Shown: positions 43,452 to 52,076 of the stretch, piece after piece
Numbering within the stretch: position 1 is the first letter of the stretch
How the letters are laid out: each line of letters opens with the position of its first letter
Assembly: GCA_027490055.1 (NCBI GenBank)
Contig: JAIXYV010000116.1
Location: 1-54,799, forward strand
DNA length: 54,799 bases
Source of the DNA: Bacteroidota bacterium
Lineage (GTDB): Bacteria; Bacteroidota; Bacteroidia; NS11-12g; UBA955
Direction: 5' to 3'
Position numbers and translations under genes: made by a program
The notes under the pieces: generated by a model
What the model was told of the DNA's origin: nothing
What the model saw: the letters and a program-made list of their open reading frames with translations, nothing else
The model's database searches: none

Positions 43452-44153
43452 TTGAAAGAACTAGAAGATTATAATTGGTTTCCCGAATTCCTGCGTAGTG
43501 AACAATCAGAATTCATTGGTCAGATGGCCATAAAAAGTGGCATCTACCACCCTCTTATAAATCGTCTTAAAATTTCTGACAAGATCCCTGAAAAATTATT
43601 CGACCTATGCGCTGGCAGCGGTATCCCCGGGCAGTACATCTTTGAAAAAACAGGCAAATTTGAAACGCTAACACTCAGCGATAAATACCCTGTTAATGTA
43701 GATGTAAAAGAAAAGGTCACCTACATCTCCGAAAGCTCAGATGTATTAACGATGACCTACAACAAAGACCATTGTTATATCATGCTAAATGCTTTTCACC
43801 ATTTTAACGAAGAGGAACAAAATCACATCCTTAAAAACTGTGAAATAGCTGGCGCCAAATTAATCGTGGTAGAAATATTAGAACCAAGTATATTGTGCTT
43901 TGTGAAAATTTTACTGACCGGCACTTTAGGTGTCCTATTGCTAACCCCATTCATTTGCAAAATGAGCTGGAAGAAATTCATTTTCACTTACCTGATACCA
44001 CTCAATTGTCTCACCATTACTATCGATGGTTTAATCTCTGTCCTTAAGTCGAAATCCGTTAAACAGTTTAAAAAACAATTCACCAAAATCCCTCATATTG
44101 AAGTCGAGAGATTAAACACACTGGCAGGACCAAGCATCGTCATAGAATTATAA
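43452..44153 (+). CDS. membrane-associated SAM-dependent methyltransferase-like protein
   Basis: A 233-residue protein with a methyltransferase nucleotide-binding loop (KLFDLCAGSGIPGQYIF near residues 48-64), an acidic end of strand 2 (TLSDKYPVN) and a motif-IV-like HCYIMLNAFHHFNEEE near 106-121. Unlike standard class I enzymes it then has two hydrophobic segments (about 146-165 and 175-195), suggesting membrane attachment and a lipid-like substrate. The start is TTG, 2 bases after the ATPase gene. The prenyltransferase gene starts one base after its stop. A prenylated quinol or phenol as substrate is an inference from that neighbour. Confidence 0.75.
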   Translation: MKELEDYNWFPEFLRSEQSEFIGQMAIKSGIYHPLINRLKISDKIPEKLFDLCAGSGIPGQYIFEKTGKFETLTLSDKYPVNVDVKEKVTYISESSDVLTMTYNKDHCYIMLNAFHHFNEEEQNHILKNCEIAGAKLIVVEILEPSILCFVKILLTGTLGVLLLTPFICKMSWKKFIFTYLIPLNCLTITIDGLISVLKSKSVKQFKKQFTKIPHIEVERLNTLAGPSIVIEL

Positions 44154-44154
44154 A

Positions 44155-45018
44155 ATGAACATTAAAACACTAATTCGCTTTAGCAGACCACACACCATTA
44201 TTGGTACCATCATCAGCATAACGACGCTTTATGCAATGGCTTGCGACAATTGTGAATCTGAACACCTGTTTCTGCTGCTCAGAGCAATTGTTACCGGACT
44301 GCTTTGCAATATTTTTATTGTTGGTATAAATCAAATCGAAGACATCAATCTCGACAAAATCAATAAGCCACATCTCCCTCTGGCCTCTGGCGAACTAAGC
44401 CTCAAACAGGCTGGCACAATTGTATGGTCGTCCTTCTGGTGCGCACTCATTATGGCGGCTTTCATCCACCCGATTTTAATTGGAGTTGTTGGCTTATCTA
44501 TGGGCATAGGCTGGGCTTACTCGTGCCCTCCCCTCTACCTTAGAAAGCACCACCTGCCTGCCGCAATGTCTATTGCTGTAGTAAGAGGCTTAATGGTTAA
44601 CATGGGTGGATTTTACATCTTCAATTTATTAATTAATCAGCAAACCAATTTCAGTAAAGACATCCTTATTCTTTGTTTATTCATTACCCTCTTCAGTGTT
44701 GTCATAGCCTGGTTTAAGGATCTGCCAGACATGAAAGGCGATTCACAATACCAAATCAAAAGTGTCGCTATTCTCTATACTGCTAACGGCGCCATTACAG
44801 CGGGCCATCTGCTATTAATTCCAGCTTATTGTTACACAATTGCAGCTTATCAGTTCCCTTCATTATTGAGCATTGGTCATGTTATTTTGCTCATGGGATT
44901 TCTTGTCAATACAATCTACCTTTTTCTATCAAAAGACCGCAACTTTAAATCCTACTACAAAAGATTCTGGTACTTATTCTTTTCAGAATACATCCTTTAT
45001 CTGATAGCGTTTCTGTAA
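44155..45018 (+). CDS. UbiA-family prenyltransferase, homogentisate-phytyltransferase type
   Basis: A 287-residue integral membrane enzyme with about eight helices. The first Asp-rich motif is NQIEDINLDKINKPHLPLASG near residues 60-80 (cut: NQIEDINLDKINKP), and the second is WFKDLPDMKGD near 190-200. Both match the pattern of cyanobacterial and plant homogentisate prenyltransferases (tocopherol and plastoquinone pathways) more closely than UbiA or MenA. It should attach an isoprenoid chain to an aromatic acceptor. It is the last gene of a tight four-gene operon. No homogentisate-forming gene is visible in this window. Confidence 0.85.
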   Translation: MNIKTLIRFSRPHTIIGTIISITTLYAMACDNCESEHLFLLLRAIVTGLLCNIFIVGINQIEDINLDKINKPHLPLASGELSLKQAGTIVWSSFWCALIMAAFIHPILIGVVGLSMGIGWAYSCPPLYLRKHHLPAAMSIAVVRGLMVNMGGFYIFNLLINQQTNFSKDILILCLFITLFSVVIAWFKDLPDMKGDSQYQIKSVAILYTANGAITAGHLLLIPAYCYTIAAYQFPSLLSIGHVILLMGFLVNTIYLFLSKDRNFKSYYKRFWYLFFSEYILYLIAFL

Positions 45019-45035
45019 CCCCTATAAAACAAAAA

Positions 45036-45060
45036 CACCGCCCTGGAGCGGTGAGTTTGC
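45036..45060. terminator. intrinsic terminator between convergent operons
   Basis: CACCGC-CCTGGA-GCGGTG forms a 6-pair GC-rich hairpin (45036-45053). On the minus strand it is followed by TTTTTGTTTT, a good U-tract for the nfeD-floA transcript; on the plus strand the tail (AGTTTGC) is weaker. Confidence 0.75.
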
Positions 45061-45085
45061 AAATTTATATTGTGGATAAAACTTT

Positions 45086-46072
45086 CTATTGATTTTTAGG
45101 TGGCTTTGATAATGCATCACGCATTTCTGTATCCGCCTTTACATTTTGCATTCTGTAGTAATCCATCACTCCGAGATTACCATTTCTGAATGCTTCACTT
45201 ATTGATTTAGGAATCTCAGCTTCTGCTTCAATTACTTTAGCTCTGGCTTCCTGAGCTTTAGCCTTCATCTCCTGCTCCAACGCAATCGCCATAGCTCTTC
45301 TCTCCTCGGCCTTTGCCTGAGCGATATTTTTATCCGCTTCAGCCTGGTCCATTTGCAATTTAGCACCGATATTTTCTCCGATATCAATATCCGCGATATC
45401 AATAGAGAGAATCTCGAAAGCGGTTCCGGCATCTAAGCCTTTTGCCAATACACCCTTAGAAATTCTATCAGGATTTTCTAATACCTCTTTGTGATTCATG
45501 GCCGAACCAATCGTGGTTACAATACCCTCACCAACCCTTGCCAAAACGGTTTCTTCACCAGCACCACCCACCAACTGAGCGATATTAGCTCTTACCGTTA
45601 CACGCGCCTTGGCTATTAACTGAATACCATCTTTAGCCACTGCTGAAACTGGCGGTGTATCAATCACTCGTGGATTTACACTCATCTGAACTGCATCAAA
45701 AACATCCCTTCCAGCTAAGTCGATTGCCGTAGCCGCTTTGAAATCAAGTGGAATATTGGCTTTGTCTGCACTGATTAATGCCGCAACAACTTTGATAACA
45801 TTACCACCTGCCAGATAGTGCGCTTCAAGCATATCGCTGTTGATCACTAAGCCTGCCTTGGTAGCATTCACCATCCCCTTAACGATAATTTCTGGTGGAA
45901 CTTTACGCCAACGCATAAAGATCAGATCCAATAAAGATATTTTTACCTTCGAGAGTATGGCAGAAAACCATAAGCCCAGTGGCACAAAATACAAAAAGAT
46001 AAAAAAGACAATGATAACGATAATTACCCCGCCTACTCCGAATAGAAAATCGGGAATTGCTAGTATATTCAT
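45086..46072 (-). CDS. floA: flotillin-like protein FloA
   Basis: A 328-residue membrane scaffold protein. An N-terminal membrane segment lies near residues 10-35, followed by the FloA/YqfA signature region ([24 protein letters not shown] near 52-75), an SPFH-like domain, and a long Ala/Glu-rich coiled coil near 235-295 ([19 protein letters not shown]). It organises functional membrane microdomains. It overlaps nfeD by 4 bases, the usual pairing. Confidence 0.95.
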   Translation of the reverse strand: MNILAIPDFLFGVGGVIIVIIVFFIFLYFVPLGLWFSAILSKVKISLLDLIFMRWRKVPPEIIVKGMVNATKAGLVINSDMLEAHYLAGGNVIKVVAALISADKANIPLDFKAATAIDLAGRDVFDAVQMSVNPRVIDTPPVSAVAKDGIQLIAKARVTVRANIAQLVGGAGEETVLARVGEGIVTTIGSAMNHKEVLENPDRISKGVLAKGLDAGTAFEILSIDIADIDIGENIGAKLQMDQAEADKNIAQAKAEERRAMAIALEQEMKAKAQEARAKVIEAEAEIPKSISEAFRNGNLGVMDYYRMQNVKADTEMRDALSKPPKNQ

Positions 46073-46530
46073 AATGAAATTTGTTTTACGTAAATTTTGT
46101 TGTTCTCTATTTTTATTACTTCTACAAAAGCGCCGGTATCTACCAGTTCGCCCATAGACGTTATTTCAATGCTCTGATTATTGACGATCATACGACCCAT
46201 TGGACGCAATGCACTGGAAGTATAACCCGTATCTCCCACTTTAATATCCGGAAGGTCATTTACTCTGCCTTCTACATTAGAATGCAAAGACACCTTATCC
46301 CAAACACCGCTCTTAACTGCTATTACAATACAAGCCACCAGCAACAATATCAAGCCTGCCAGTGCTAAATGTCCGGATATTGTTCCGTAAACCTTATAGA
46401 TTTTATACAAGGCATAAAACCAGGCTATTCCACCCAGTAAACCTGTAACAAAACCAGGTGTAACAAATAATTCCAGGAGGATTAATACCAGTCCCAGTAC
46501 TATTAATGCAATAATCAATGCGGTCATCAT
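46069..46530 (-). CDS. NfeD-family membrane protein
   Basis: A 153-residue protein with transmembrane helices near residues 2-22, 25-45 and 53-72, and a C-terminal OB-fold NfeD domain ([26 protein letters not shown] near 97-122). NfeD proteins accompany flotillins and are thought to stabilise or link them. The upstream peroxiredoxin gene ends 10 bases before it. Confidence 0.92.
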   Translation of the reverse strand: MMTALIIALIVLGLVLILLELFVTPGFVTGLLGGIAWFYALYKIYKVYGTISGHLALAGLILLLVACIVIAVKSGVWDKVSLHSNVEGRVNDLPDIKVGDTGYTSSALRPMGRMIVNNQSIEITSMGELVDTGAFVEVIKIENNKIYVKQISL

Positions 46531-46540
46531 AGTTGTAAGA

Positions 46541-47011
46541 TTATAAACTTGCCAATACTTGTTTTACAGCATCCAGGTTCGGAATATCTCCGGCAGACTC
46601 AAGCACTTCCACATAACGAATAATGCCTTCTTTGTCTACAACAAATGCCGAACGCTTAGACACGCCATTCATACCCAGCACAAAACTGTCATATAAACTG
46701 CCGTAGTCTGTCGACGCTGTTTTATTAAAATCACTTAATAAATCGAAATTCAAGCCCTGCTCTTCTTTAAACTTTCCAAGCGAGAAAAGTGAATCAACTG
46801 AAATACCATAAACCTTGGCATCCAATTTTGAATAATTGGCGATATCATCTCTTACACCACACAATTCTGCTGTGCAGGTTGAAGTAAATGCCAGTGGGAA
46901 AAATAATAAAACTACATTTTGTCCCTTAAGTTCTGAAAGTGTTACAGCTTGTTTTTCTGTGTTGAATAAGCTAAAGTCTGGCGCCTTATCGCCGATAGAT
47001 AGTGATCCCAT
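46541..47011 (-). CDS. peroxiredoxin (AhpC/TSA family, AhpE-like)
   Basis: A 156-residue thioredoxin-fold peroxidase. The active-site segment FPLAFTSTCTAELCGVRDD (about residues 37-55) holds the peroxidatic Cys in the T-x-x-C pattern, with a second Cys four residues later. ISVDSLFSLGKFKEEQGLNF and AFVVDKEGIIRYVEV are typical. It reduces peroxides. A TACATTCG -7 box lies on the minus strand at 47030-47037, 18 bases before the start. Confidence 0.93.
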   Translation of the reverse strand: MGSLSIGDKAPDFSLFNTEKQAVTLSELKGQNVVLLFFPLAFTSTCTAELCGVRDDIANYSKLDAKVYGISVDSLFSLGKFKEEQGLNFDLLSDFNKTASTDYGSLYDSFVLGMNGVSKRSAFVVDKEGIIRYVEVLESAGDIPNLDAVKQVLASL

Positions 47012-47092
47012 TTTTATTTCTTTATTGCACGAATGTAAGGAATATTGATTTGATTTGTAATCATTTTTTAGACGATTTAATTAAAAAAAAGC

Positions 47093-48292
47093 ATGAACGT
47101 ATTGAAACATCGACAATTAATTTTTACGGTGCTGCTGGCAGGACTGGCATGTTTCAACGGATTTAAATGGGCCTGGCAGTTTTCTCGTTCGCCCTACAAG
47201 CCCCTCGACTTCAGGACCTATTACTCTGGCGCTCAAACCTATTTCAATCATTTAAACCCGTATGATAAAAATGAGCTGACTTTAAGCTGGATGCAATCCA
47301 ATTCTGCTTTATCTGAAAAACCAAACTTTGACGTCCACGAAACAGTCGTTTATGCGCCACAGTTTGTCTGGTATTTCGGTCTATACCAATTACTCGATTA
47401 CGATATTGCCAAATGGCTACAACTGGCGCTCAATATTCTGGCATTAATTGCTTCGGCATGGCTGGTCACACAATTAAAACCCGAAATCCCAAAGCATTCA
47501 ATCTACCTAGCTTTCGGCGCCTTCAAAGGTACCTGGTTTGCCCTCAGTAACGGTCAGCCCATGATTCAGATACTCCTGTTGATTTTGTTATCCCTTTATC
47601 TGCTTTCATTTAAAAAACACAAAATCATTCCCGGAGTTTTACTGGGTATTTGCGGCTATAAATTTACTTTTCTAATTCCGATAGGCTTGTTTCTTTTATC
47701 TCAAAAGCAGTTTAAAACATTTACGAGCTTAACAACAACTATGCTTCTACTTAATGGTGCTGCAATCCTATTCAGTGCTACTCCTGAAACCATGCTGCAC
47801 ACCTGGCAATACAACTTATCTTATTTGTTTAATTACAACCATGTGTTCATGGATTTTAACGGATTAAACATCATCAATTGCAGTAGTTCAGTTGTGCTAA
47901 AATATTTTATTGACATTCCGAATACCAGCATCCATCTGCTTTACACCAGCATTTTACTGTTCGGAAGTCTGTTCTGTCTCTGGTTTTTAAGACATCAAAC
48001 TGGCTTCAGAATTCTATTTGTTTTATCACTTTTAAGCTTTTGTTTCGGTCAACATTTGATGTATGACATCCTGGTGTTAATGATCTACTGGATCCTGCAA
48101 TATGATGCAAGAAAAGAACCGGTAATTACAAGTTTAACATTAGCTGTACTTTGTCTGCCTCTTAGTATTGTAGCCACGCGACTGCCAGCCATACATTTTA
48201 TCATCCCAATATGCCTGCTTATCTATAACCTCGAGGCTATAGTGTCAGACTATCGGTTAATGAGAAATAAGGTAACGAAAAACGCTAACTGA
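47093..48292 (+). CDS. GT87-type (DUF2029) membrane glycosyltransferase
   Basis: A 399-residue polytopic membrane protein with about nine or ten hydrophobic helices. The periplasmic loop after helix 1 (PLDFRTYYSGAQTYFNHLNPYD, pieces DFRTYYSGA and LNPYD, near residues 38-58) carries the Asp and the Y-x-S-G pattern of GT-C/GT87 mannosyltransferases. KGTWFALSNGQPMIQILLL is also typical. It probably transfers a sugar from a polyprenyl-phosphate donor on the outer face of the inner membrane. Its last 43 bases overlap the convergent carotenoid gene. Confidence 0.85.
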   Translation: MNVLKHRQLIFTVLLAGLACFNGFKWAWQFSRSPYKPLDFRTYYSGAQTYFNHLNPYDKNELTLSWMQSNSALSEKPNFDVHETVVYAPQFVWYFGLYQLLDYDIAKWLQLALNILALIASAWLVTQLKPEIPKHSIYLAFGAFKGTWFALSNGQPMIQILLLILLSLYLLSFKKHKIIPGVLLGICGYKFTFLIPIGLFLLSQKQFKTFTSLTTTMLLLNGAAILFSATPETMLHTWQYNLSYLFNYNHVFMDFNGLNIINCSSSVVLKYFIDIPNTSIHLLYTSILLFGSLFCLWFLRHQTGFRILFVLSLLSFCFGQHLMYDILVLMIYWILQYDARKEPVITSLTLAVLCLPLSIVATRLPAIHFIIPICLLIYNLEAIVSDYRLMRNKVTKNAN

Positions 48293-48885
48293 ATCAGATA
48301 AACTGGAAGAGATAATTTGTTGGGCGAAAACTTAACGCCCCTTATAAAGAGATATTGTAAAAAGAAACCTGCAACCAACCAGGCCACATAATTCTGCATC
48401 GGCACTTCTCCGCTGTTCCAAATCCACAGTCCGTATTTCATTGCAAATGGTTCCAGAAAATAATCCAGCAATACCATTAATACTGCTGCCAGCAAACTGG
48501 TCATCACAATATCTTTCGACACCATTTCAGCTACCTGTCTGGTGATATAAATAGTGGTTAGCCAGTTAACAAACATCATCAATGGTGTATCCCACAGGGC
48601 AAAACCGAGTGTGGGTCCATATTGATAATAGCCAAATATTCTACCTGTCTTAACACCTATTACTTCGAGCAAAAAACCACAAGCGCCAATTAAAAATAAA
48701 GCCAGAACAATTTCGCGACTCCATTTCTTGTGATAAGACAATAAAATCACTGCGGTAAAAAGCAAATTGACCCAAACTAATGATGGCATTAACTTTTTTG
48801 TTTGCGGCAAACTAAATCCGATAACACCCACGATGTAGACAATAACAAGAATCCATCCTGCCGTTATGGGTTTTACTTTCGACAT
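48250..48885 (-). CDS. carotenoid biosynthesis protein (DUF422, CruF-like)
   Basis: A 211-residue protein with about seven transmembrane helices. Family hallmarks are FLLEVIGVKTGRIFGYYQYG near residues 70-89, PLMMFVNWLTTIY near 98-110, and LDYFLEPFAMKYGLWIWN near 138-155. Homologues hydrate the C1' double bond of acyclic carotenoid ends. It starts on the last base of the DUF721 gene and overlaps the GT87 gene tail to tail, so it belongs to the recF operon by position, an unusual place for a carotenoid gene. Confidence 0.88.
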   Translation of the reverse strand: MSKVKPITAGWILVIVYIVGVIGFSLPQTKKLMPSLVWVNLLFTAVILLSYHKKWSREIVLALFLIGACGFLLEVIGVKTGRIFGYYQYGPTLGFALWDTPLMMFVNWLTTIYITRQVAEMVSKDIVMTSLLAAVLMVLLDYFLEPFAMKYGLWIWNSGEVPMQNYVAWLVAGFFLQYLFIRGVKFSPNKLSLPVYLIQLAFFVTLFLINR

Positions 48886-49181
48886 TATCTGACTACTAAA
48901 TCTGAAATGGCCTGGTAACCCAGAGCATCATTAATTAGCTGAATGGCTTTTTCTCTGTTGTAAAGAAATTCGTTCTTGATAATGGATGAATTGAAATAGA
49001 CATGCAATTCAGTCCCTTTTAAATATAAACCAGTTGTATGTTTAGCAATGGCTGCTCCCATGATATTGGCCCATTCCTGCTTAACAACACTCTCTGTCAA
49101 ACCCTTATTAATACGTTTATCTGACGTAATAAGCTGAATGGCTTCTTCGATGGTAAACAGATGATTGGGTTTCTTTTGCAT
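48885..49181 (-). CDS. DUF721 domain-containing protein
   Basis: A 98-residue protein with the DUF721 pattern: VVKQEWANIMGAAIAKHTTGLYLKGTELHVYFNSS (pieces EWANIMGAAIAKHT and LYLKGTELHV) and an NEFLYNREKAIQLIND tail. The family is usually encoded beside recF or dnaA and may act at replication initiation or DNA repair. It lies 8 bases after recF. Confidence 0.9.
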   Translation of the reverse strand: MQKKPNHLFTIEEAIQLITSDKRINKGLTESVVKQEWANIMGAAIAKHTTGLYLKGTELHVYFNSSIIKNEFLYNREKAIQLINDALGYQAISDLVVR

Positions 49182-49189
49182 AAGGTGTT

Positions 49190-50266
49190 TTACAACTCTA
49201 CGAAATTGATACTTTTATTGACATTTTCAAAATGTTTTCTTACTCTTTCAATATGTGTATCGGTTAAAACAATCTGACCAAATTGATCAGAACTGAGCAT
49301 ATCAATCAGTCGCTGCGCCCTTACCTCATCAATCTTCTCAAACATATCATCTAACAAAAGTATTGGAAGAGTGCCAAGTGTTTCAGACAAAAAACGATAC
49401 TGAGCCAGTTTCAAGGCCACTATAAACGACTTACTCTGACCCTGAGAACCAAATCGTTTGAGTGGAAATCCATTAATTTCAAATTGTATATCGTCTTTAT
49501 GCAAACCTACAGTGGTTCGCTCAGCCCCTAGATCTTTGTTAATCTCTTCTTTTAGCGCTGAAGCAAAATCACGGGTGTGCAAATCACTTTCGTATTTAAA
49601 TGTTACAAGTTCTTCTCCAGATGAAAACGCAGGATAAATCTCGTTAAATAAGGCATTCAACTTGCCAAGTACCTCAGTGCGTTTTTTGTAAATATAATTA
49701 CCTGCAGGCACCAGTTTAGCATCGTAACTCTCTATAATAATCTCATCAAAATGGCGATGCTGAGCAAACAACTTTAACTGCTTATTGCGCTGATCAAGTA
49801 CTTTCTGATACTCACTTAAGTTATTGAGGTACTCGCGGTCGGTCTGACTTATACAGATATCAATAAAACGACGTCTGACATCGCTATGCCCTGTTACGAG
49901 TTCAACATCATCCGGTGTTATCATAACAACATTGATCATTCCGATATGGTCGATGAGCTTATCATACTGCTTATCGTTGCGCTTTAATTTTTTCTTCTTG
50001 CCTTGTTCGATGGCCAGCTGCAGGTCGATTTGCTGATTGTCGTAAAACTGAGCATTAACTGCGCAGAGTGTTTCGCCATGCTTTATTAATTGATAATCGA
50101 TGGCATTAAAATAGCTTTTGCAGGTACTCAAGAGGTAAATAGCGTCGAGCACATTGGTTTTACCTTTGCCATTATTACCAATGATGCCAGTGATATCAGC
50201 TGTAAAATCAAGCTTTAAATCGCTGTGATTTTTGAAATTATATAGGGAAAGTCGGTTTATTCTCAC
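49190..50266 (-). CDS. recF: DNA replication/repair protein RecF
   Basis: A 358-residue SMC-like ATPase. The Walker A motif is GIIGNNGKGKTNVLDAIYLLS (piece GNNGKGKTNVLDAI, about residues 30-43), the ABC-type signature lies in FGSQGQSKSFIVALKLAQ (about 270-287), and Walker B is LPILLLDDMFEKID (about 299-312). It helps load RecA at gaps with RecO and RecR. The start is GTG, giving the family's MRINRLSLYNFKNH beginning. It is divergent from pdhA. Confidence 0.96.
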   Translation of the reverse strand: MRINRLSLYNFKNHSDLKLDFTADITGIIGNNGKGKTNVLDAIYLLSTCKSYFNAIDYQLIKHGETLCAVNAQFYDNQQIDLQLAIEQGKKKKLKRNDKQYDKLIDHIGMINVVMITPDDVELVTGHSDVRRRFIDICISQTDREYLNNLSEYQKVLDQRNKQLKLFAQHRHFDEIIIESYDAKLVPAGNYIYKKRTEVLGKLNALFNEIYPAFSSGEELVTFKYESDLHTRDFASALKEEINKDLGAERTTVGLHKDDIQFEINGFPLKRFGSQGQSKSFIVALKLAQYRFLSETLGTLPILLLDDMFEKIDEVRAQRLIDMLSSDQFGQIVLTDTHIERVRKHFENVNKSINFVEL

Positions 50267-50269
50267 TTT

Positions 50270-50301
50270 TTTGTATTGATAAATATATTTGATTACTTTT
50301 G
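50270..50301 (+). promoter_or_regulatory. pdhA promoter
   Basis: TTTG (50270-50273), a 20-base spacer and TACTTTTG (50294-50301), 17 bases before the ATG at 50319. The -33 box lies only 4 bases from the recF start codon, so the two divergent genes share regulatory sequence. Confidence 0.7.
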
Positions 50302-50318
50302 CCGTAGTTTTAATAATT

Positions 50319-51320
50319 ATGGCGAAGGCTGCAAAAATAAATTTTAATAAGGAAACTTACCTCAAGTGGTACGAAATAATGTTATTGGTGAGAAGATTTG
50401 AAGAAAAATCAGCTCAGTTATACGGTCAGCAAAAGATCAAAGGCTTCTGTCACCTTTATATCGGACAGGAAGCAATTGTTGCCGGTATGGTGAGTGCCAC
50501 TACCAAAGATGACAAATTTATCACTGCATACCGCGACCACGGTCACGCGCTTGCTTTAGGCGTTAGTGCCGACGCCGTTATGGCAGAGCTATACGGAAAA
50601 GCAACTGGTTGCACAAAAGGAAAAGGCGGCAGTATGCACATGTTCAGCAAAGAGCATAATTTCCTTGGCGGTCACGGTATTGTTGGCGGTCAGATCCCTC
50701 TGGGTGCCGGTATTGCTTTAGCTGATCAGTATTTAGGTACTAAAAACGTTACTTTGTGTTTCATGGGTGATGGCGCTGTTAGACAAGGTGCATTGCACGA
50801 AGCCTTTAACATGGCCATGATCTGGAAGCTTCCTGTAATATTTATTTGTGAAAACAATGACTATGCAATGGGAACTTCTGTTGAAAGAACCACAAATGTT
50901 ACAGACATTTATAAAATAGGTTCTGCCTACGATATGCCTTCTTTCCAGGTTGACGGTATGAAATGTGAAACGGTTCACGATGCCATCGCTGAAGCTGTAG
51001 AAAGAGGCAGAGCGGGCAACGGACCGACTTTCCTGGAAATAAAAACTTACAGATACAGAGGTCACAGTATGAGCGACCCAGCTACTTACAGAAGTAAAGA
51101 AGAAGTTGCACACTACAAAACACTCGACCCACTGGAAACTACTAAAGAAACCATTCTAAAGGAAAAGTTTGCCACTGAAGCTGAACTTGAAGCGATGGAA
51201 GAGCGTATTGTTGAGACGGTTAATAAATCTGTTGAATTCGCTGAGAACTCGCCTTATCCTGACCCATCAGAGCTATACACTGATGTGTATGAAGGAAATT
51301 ATCCATTTATTATGGATTAA
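50319..51320 (+). CDS. pdhA: pyruvate dehydrogenase E1 component, alpha subunit
   Basis: A 333-residue thiamine-diphosphate enzyme subunit. Recognisable pieces are MLLVRRFEEKSAQLYG near residue 20, the TPP motif GDGAVRQGALHEAFNMA ... ENNDYAMGT near 150-190, and the regulatory-loop segment YRYRGHSMSDPATYR near 245-260. It decarboxylates pyruvate with the beta subunit, which is not in this window. An in-frame earlier start at 50289 overlaps the -7 box, so the ATG at 50319 is chosen. Confidence 0.96.
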   Translation: MAKAAKINFNKETYLKWYEIMLLVRRFEEKSAQLYGQQKIKGFCHLYIGQEAIVAGMVSATTKDDKFITAYRDHGHALALGVSADAVMAELYGKATGCTKGKGGSMHMFSKEHNFLGGHGIVGGQIPLGAGIALADQYLGTKNVTLCFMGDGAVRQGALHEAFNMAMIWKLPVIFICENNDYAMGTSVERTTNVTDIYKIGSAYDMPSFQVDGMKCETVHDAIAEAVERGRAGNGPTFLEIKTYRYRGHSMSDPATYRSKEEVAHYKTLDPLETTKETILKEKFATEAELEAMEERIVETVNKSVEFAENSPYPDPSELYTDVYEGNYPFIMD

Positions 51321-51368
51321 TCCTAAAAAGTATTATTTTCGCATCCTTTTTAAAATAATTGATTTAAA

Positions 51369-52076
51369 ATGAGCAATAACGAAATCGTAGAAAACGAGGA
51401 CCAAAACGATTATATCGAACAAGAAGACAATAGCCCTTCAGGCATGAGTCTAATGGTTGACAAAATCAAAAACTGGGTAAACACTCAGAATAAAACAGCT
51501 GTCATCGCTGTTTCAGCCGTGTTAATCGCAGGTATTGGTTTCGGCGCGTATCATTTCCTATATAAATTACCTAGGGAAAAAGAAGCCATGGTGGCCATCT
51601 ATCCTGTTCAGGAATTATTTGACGTAGATTCATTCAGAATGGTTTTGAAAGACGGACCGAAACTGGCTGAAAAATATAACGGAACCAAGGCTGGTGAGCT
51701 TTGTGCTTACATGGCCGGTATGTCATATTTAAACACAGGCAACTACAAGAAAGCTTTAGATTTTCTTAAAAGTGTCGATTTTGATGACGCTGTCATGAAC
51801 TCACAGGCAACTGGTAACATCGGAGATGTTTATGTAGAAATGAAAGATCTGGACAATGCGGTTGAATACTACAACAAAGCAATTTCTAAATCTGGCAACG
51901 ACTTCTCAACCATCTGGTGGCGCAAAAAAGTGGCAAGAGTTTACGAAAAGAAAAACGATTACCAGAGCGCTCTTGAGCAATACGAAAGCATCAAAAAGAA
52001 CAATTCTGAAGACGAAGCAGCTTCTGATATTGACAAATACATTGCAAAAGCTAAAGCTAAACTCGACTCTTATTAA
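51369..52076 (+). CDS. membrane-anchored TPR protein (YfgM-like)
   Basis: A 235-residue protein with an acidic N-terminus, one transmembrane helix near residues 42-62 (VIAVSAVLIAGIGFGAYHF), then tetratricopeptide repeats (AYMAGMSYLNTGNYKKALDFLKSV, then GNIGDVYVEMKDLDNAVEYYNKAI, then WRKKVARVYEKKNDYQSALEQYESI). The layout is like YfgM, a periplasmic chaperone-like partner of the Sec translocon; this assignment is by architecture only. Its stop codon TAA shares a base with the ribH start (TAATG). Confidence 0.88.
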   Translation: MSNNEIVENEDQNDYIEQEDNSPSGMSLMVDKIKNWVNTQNKTAVIAVSAVLIAGIGFGAYHFLYKLPREKEAMVAIYPVQELFDVDSFRMVLKDGPKLAEKYNGTKAGELCAYMAGMSYLNTGNYKKALDFLKSVDFDDAVMNSQATGNIGDVYVEMKDLDNAVEYYNKAISKSGNDFSTIWWRKKVARVYEKKNDYQSALEQYESIKKNNSEDEAASDIDKYIAKAKAKLDSY

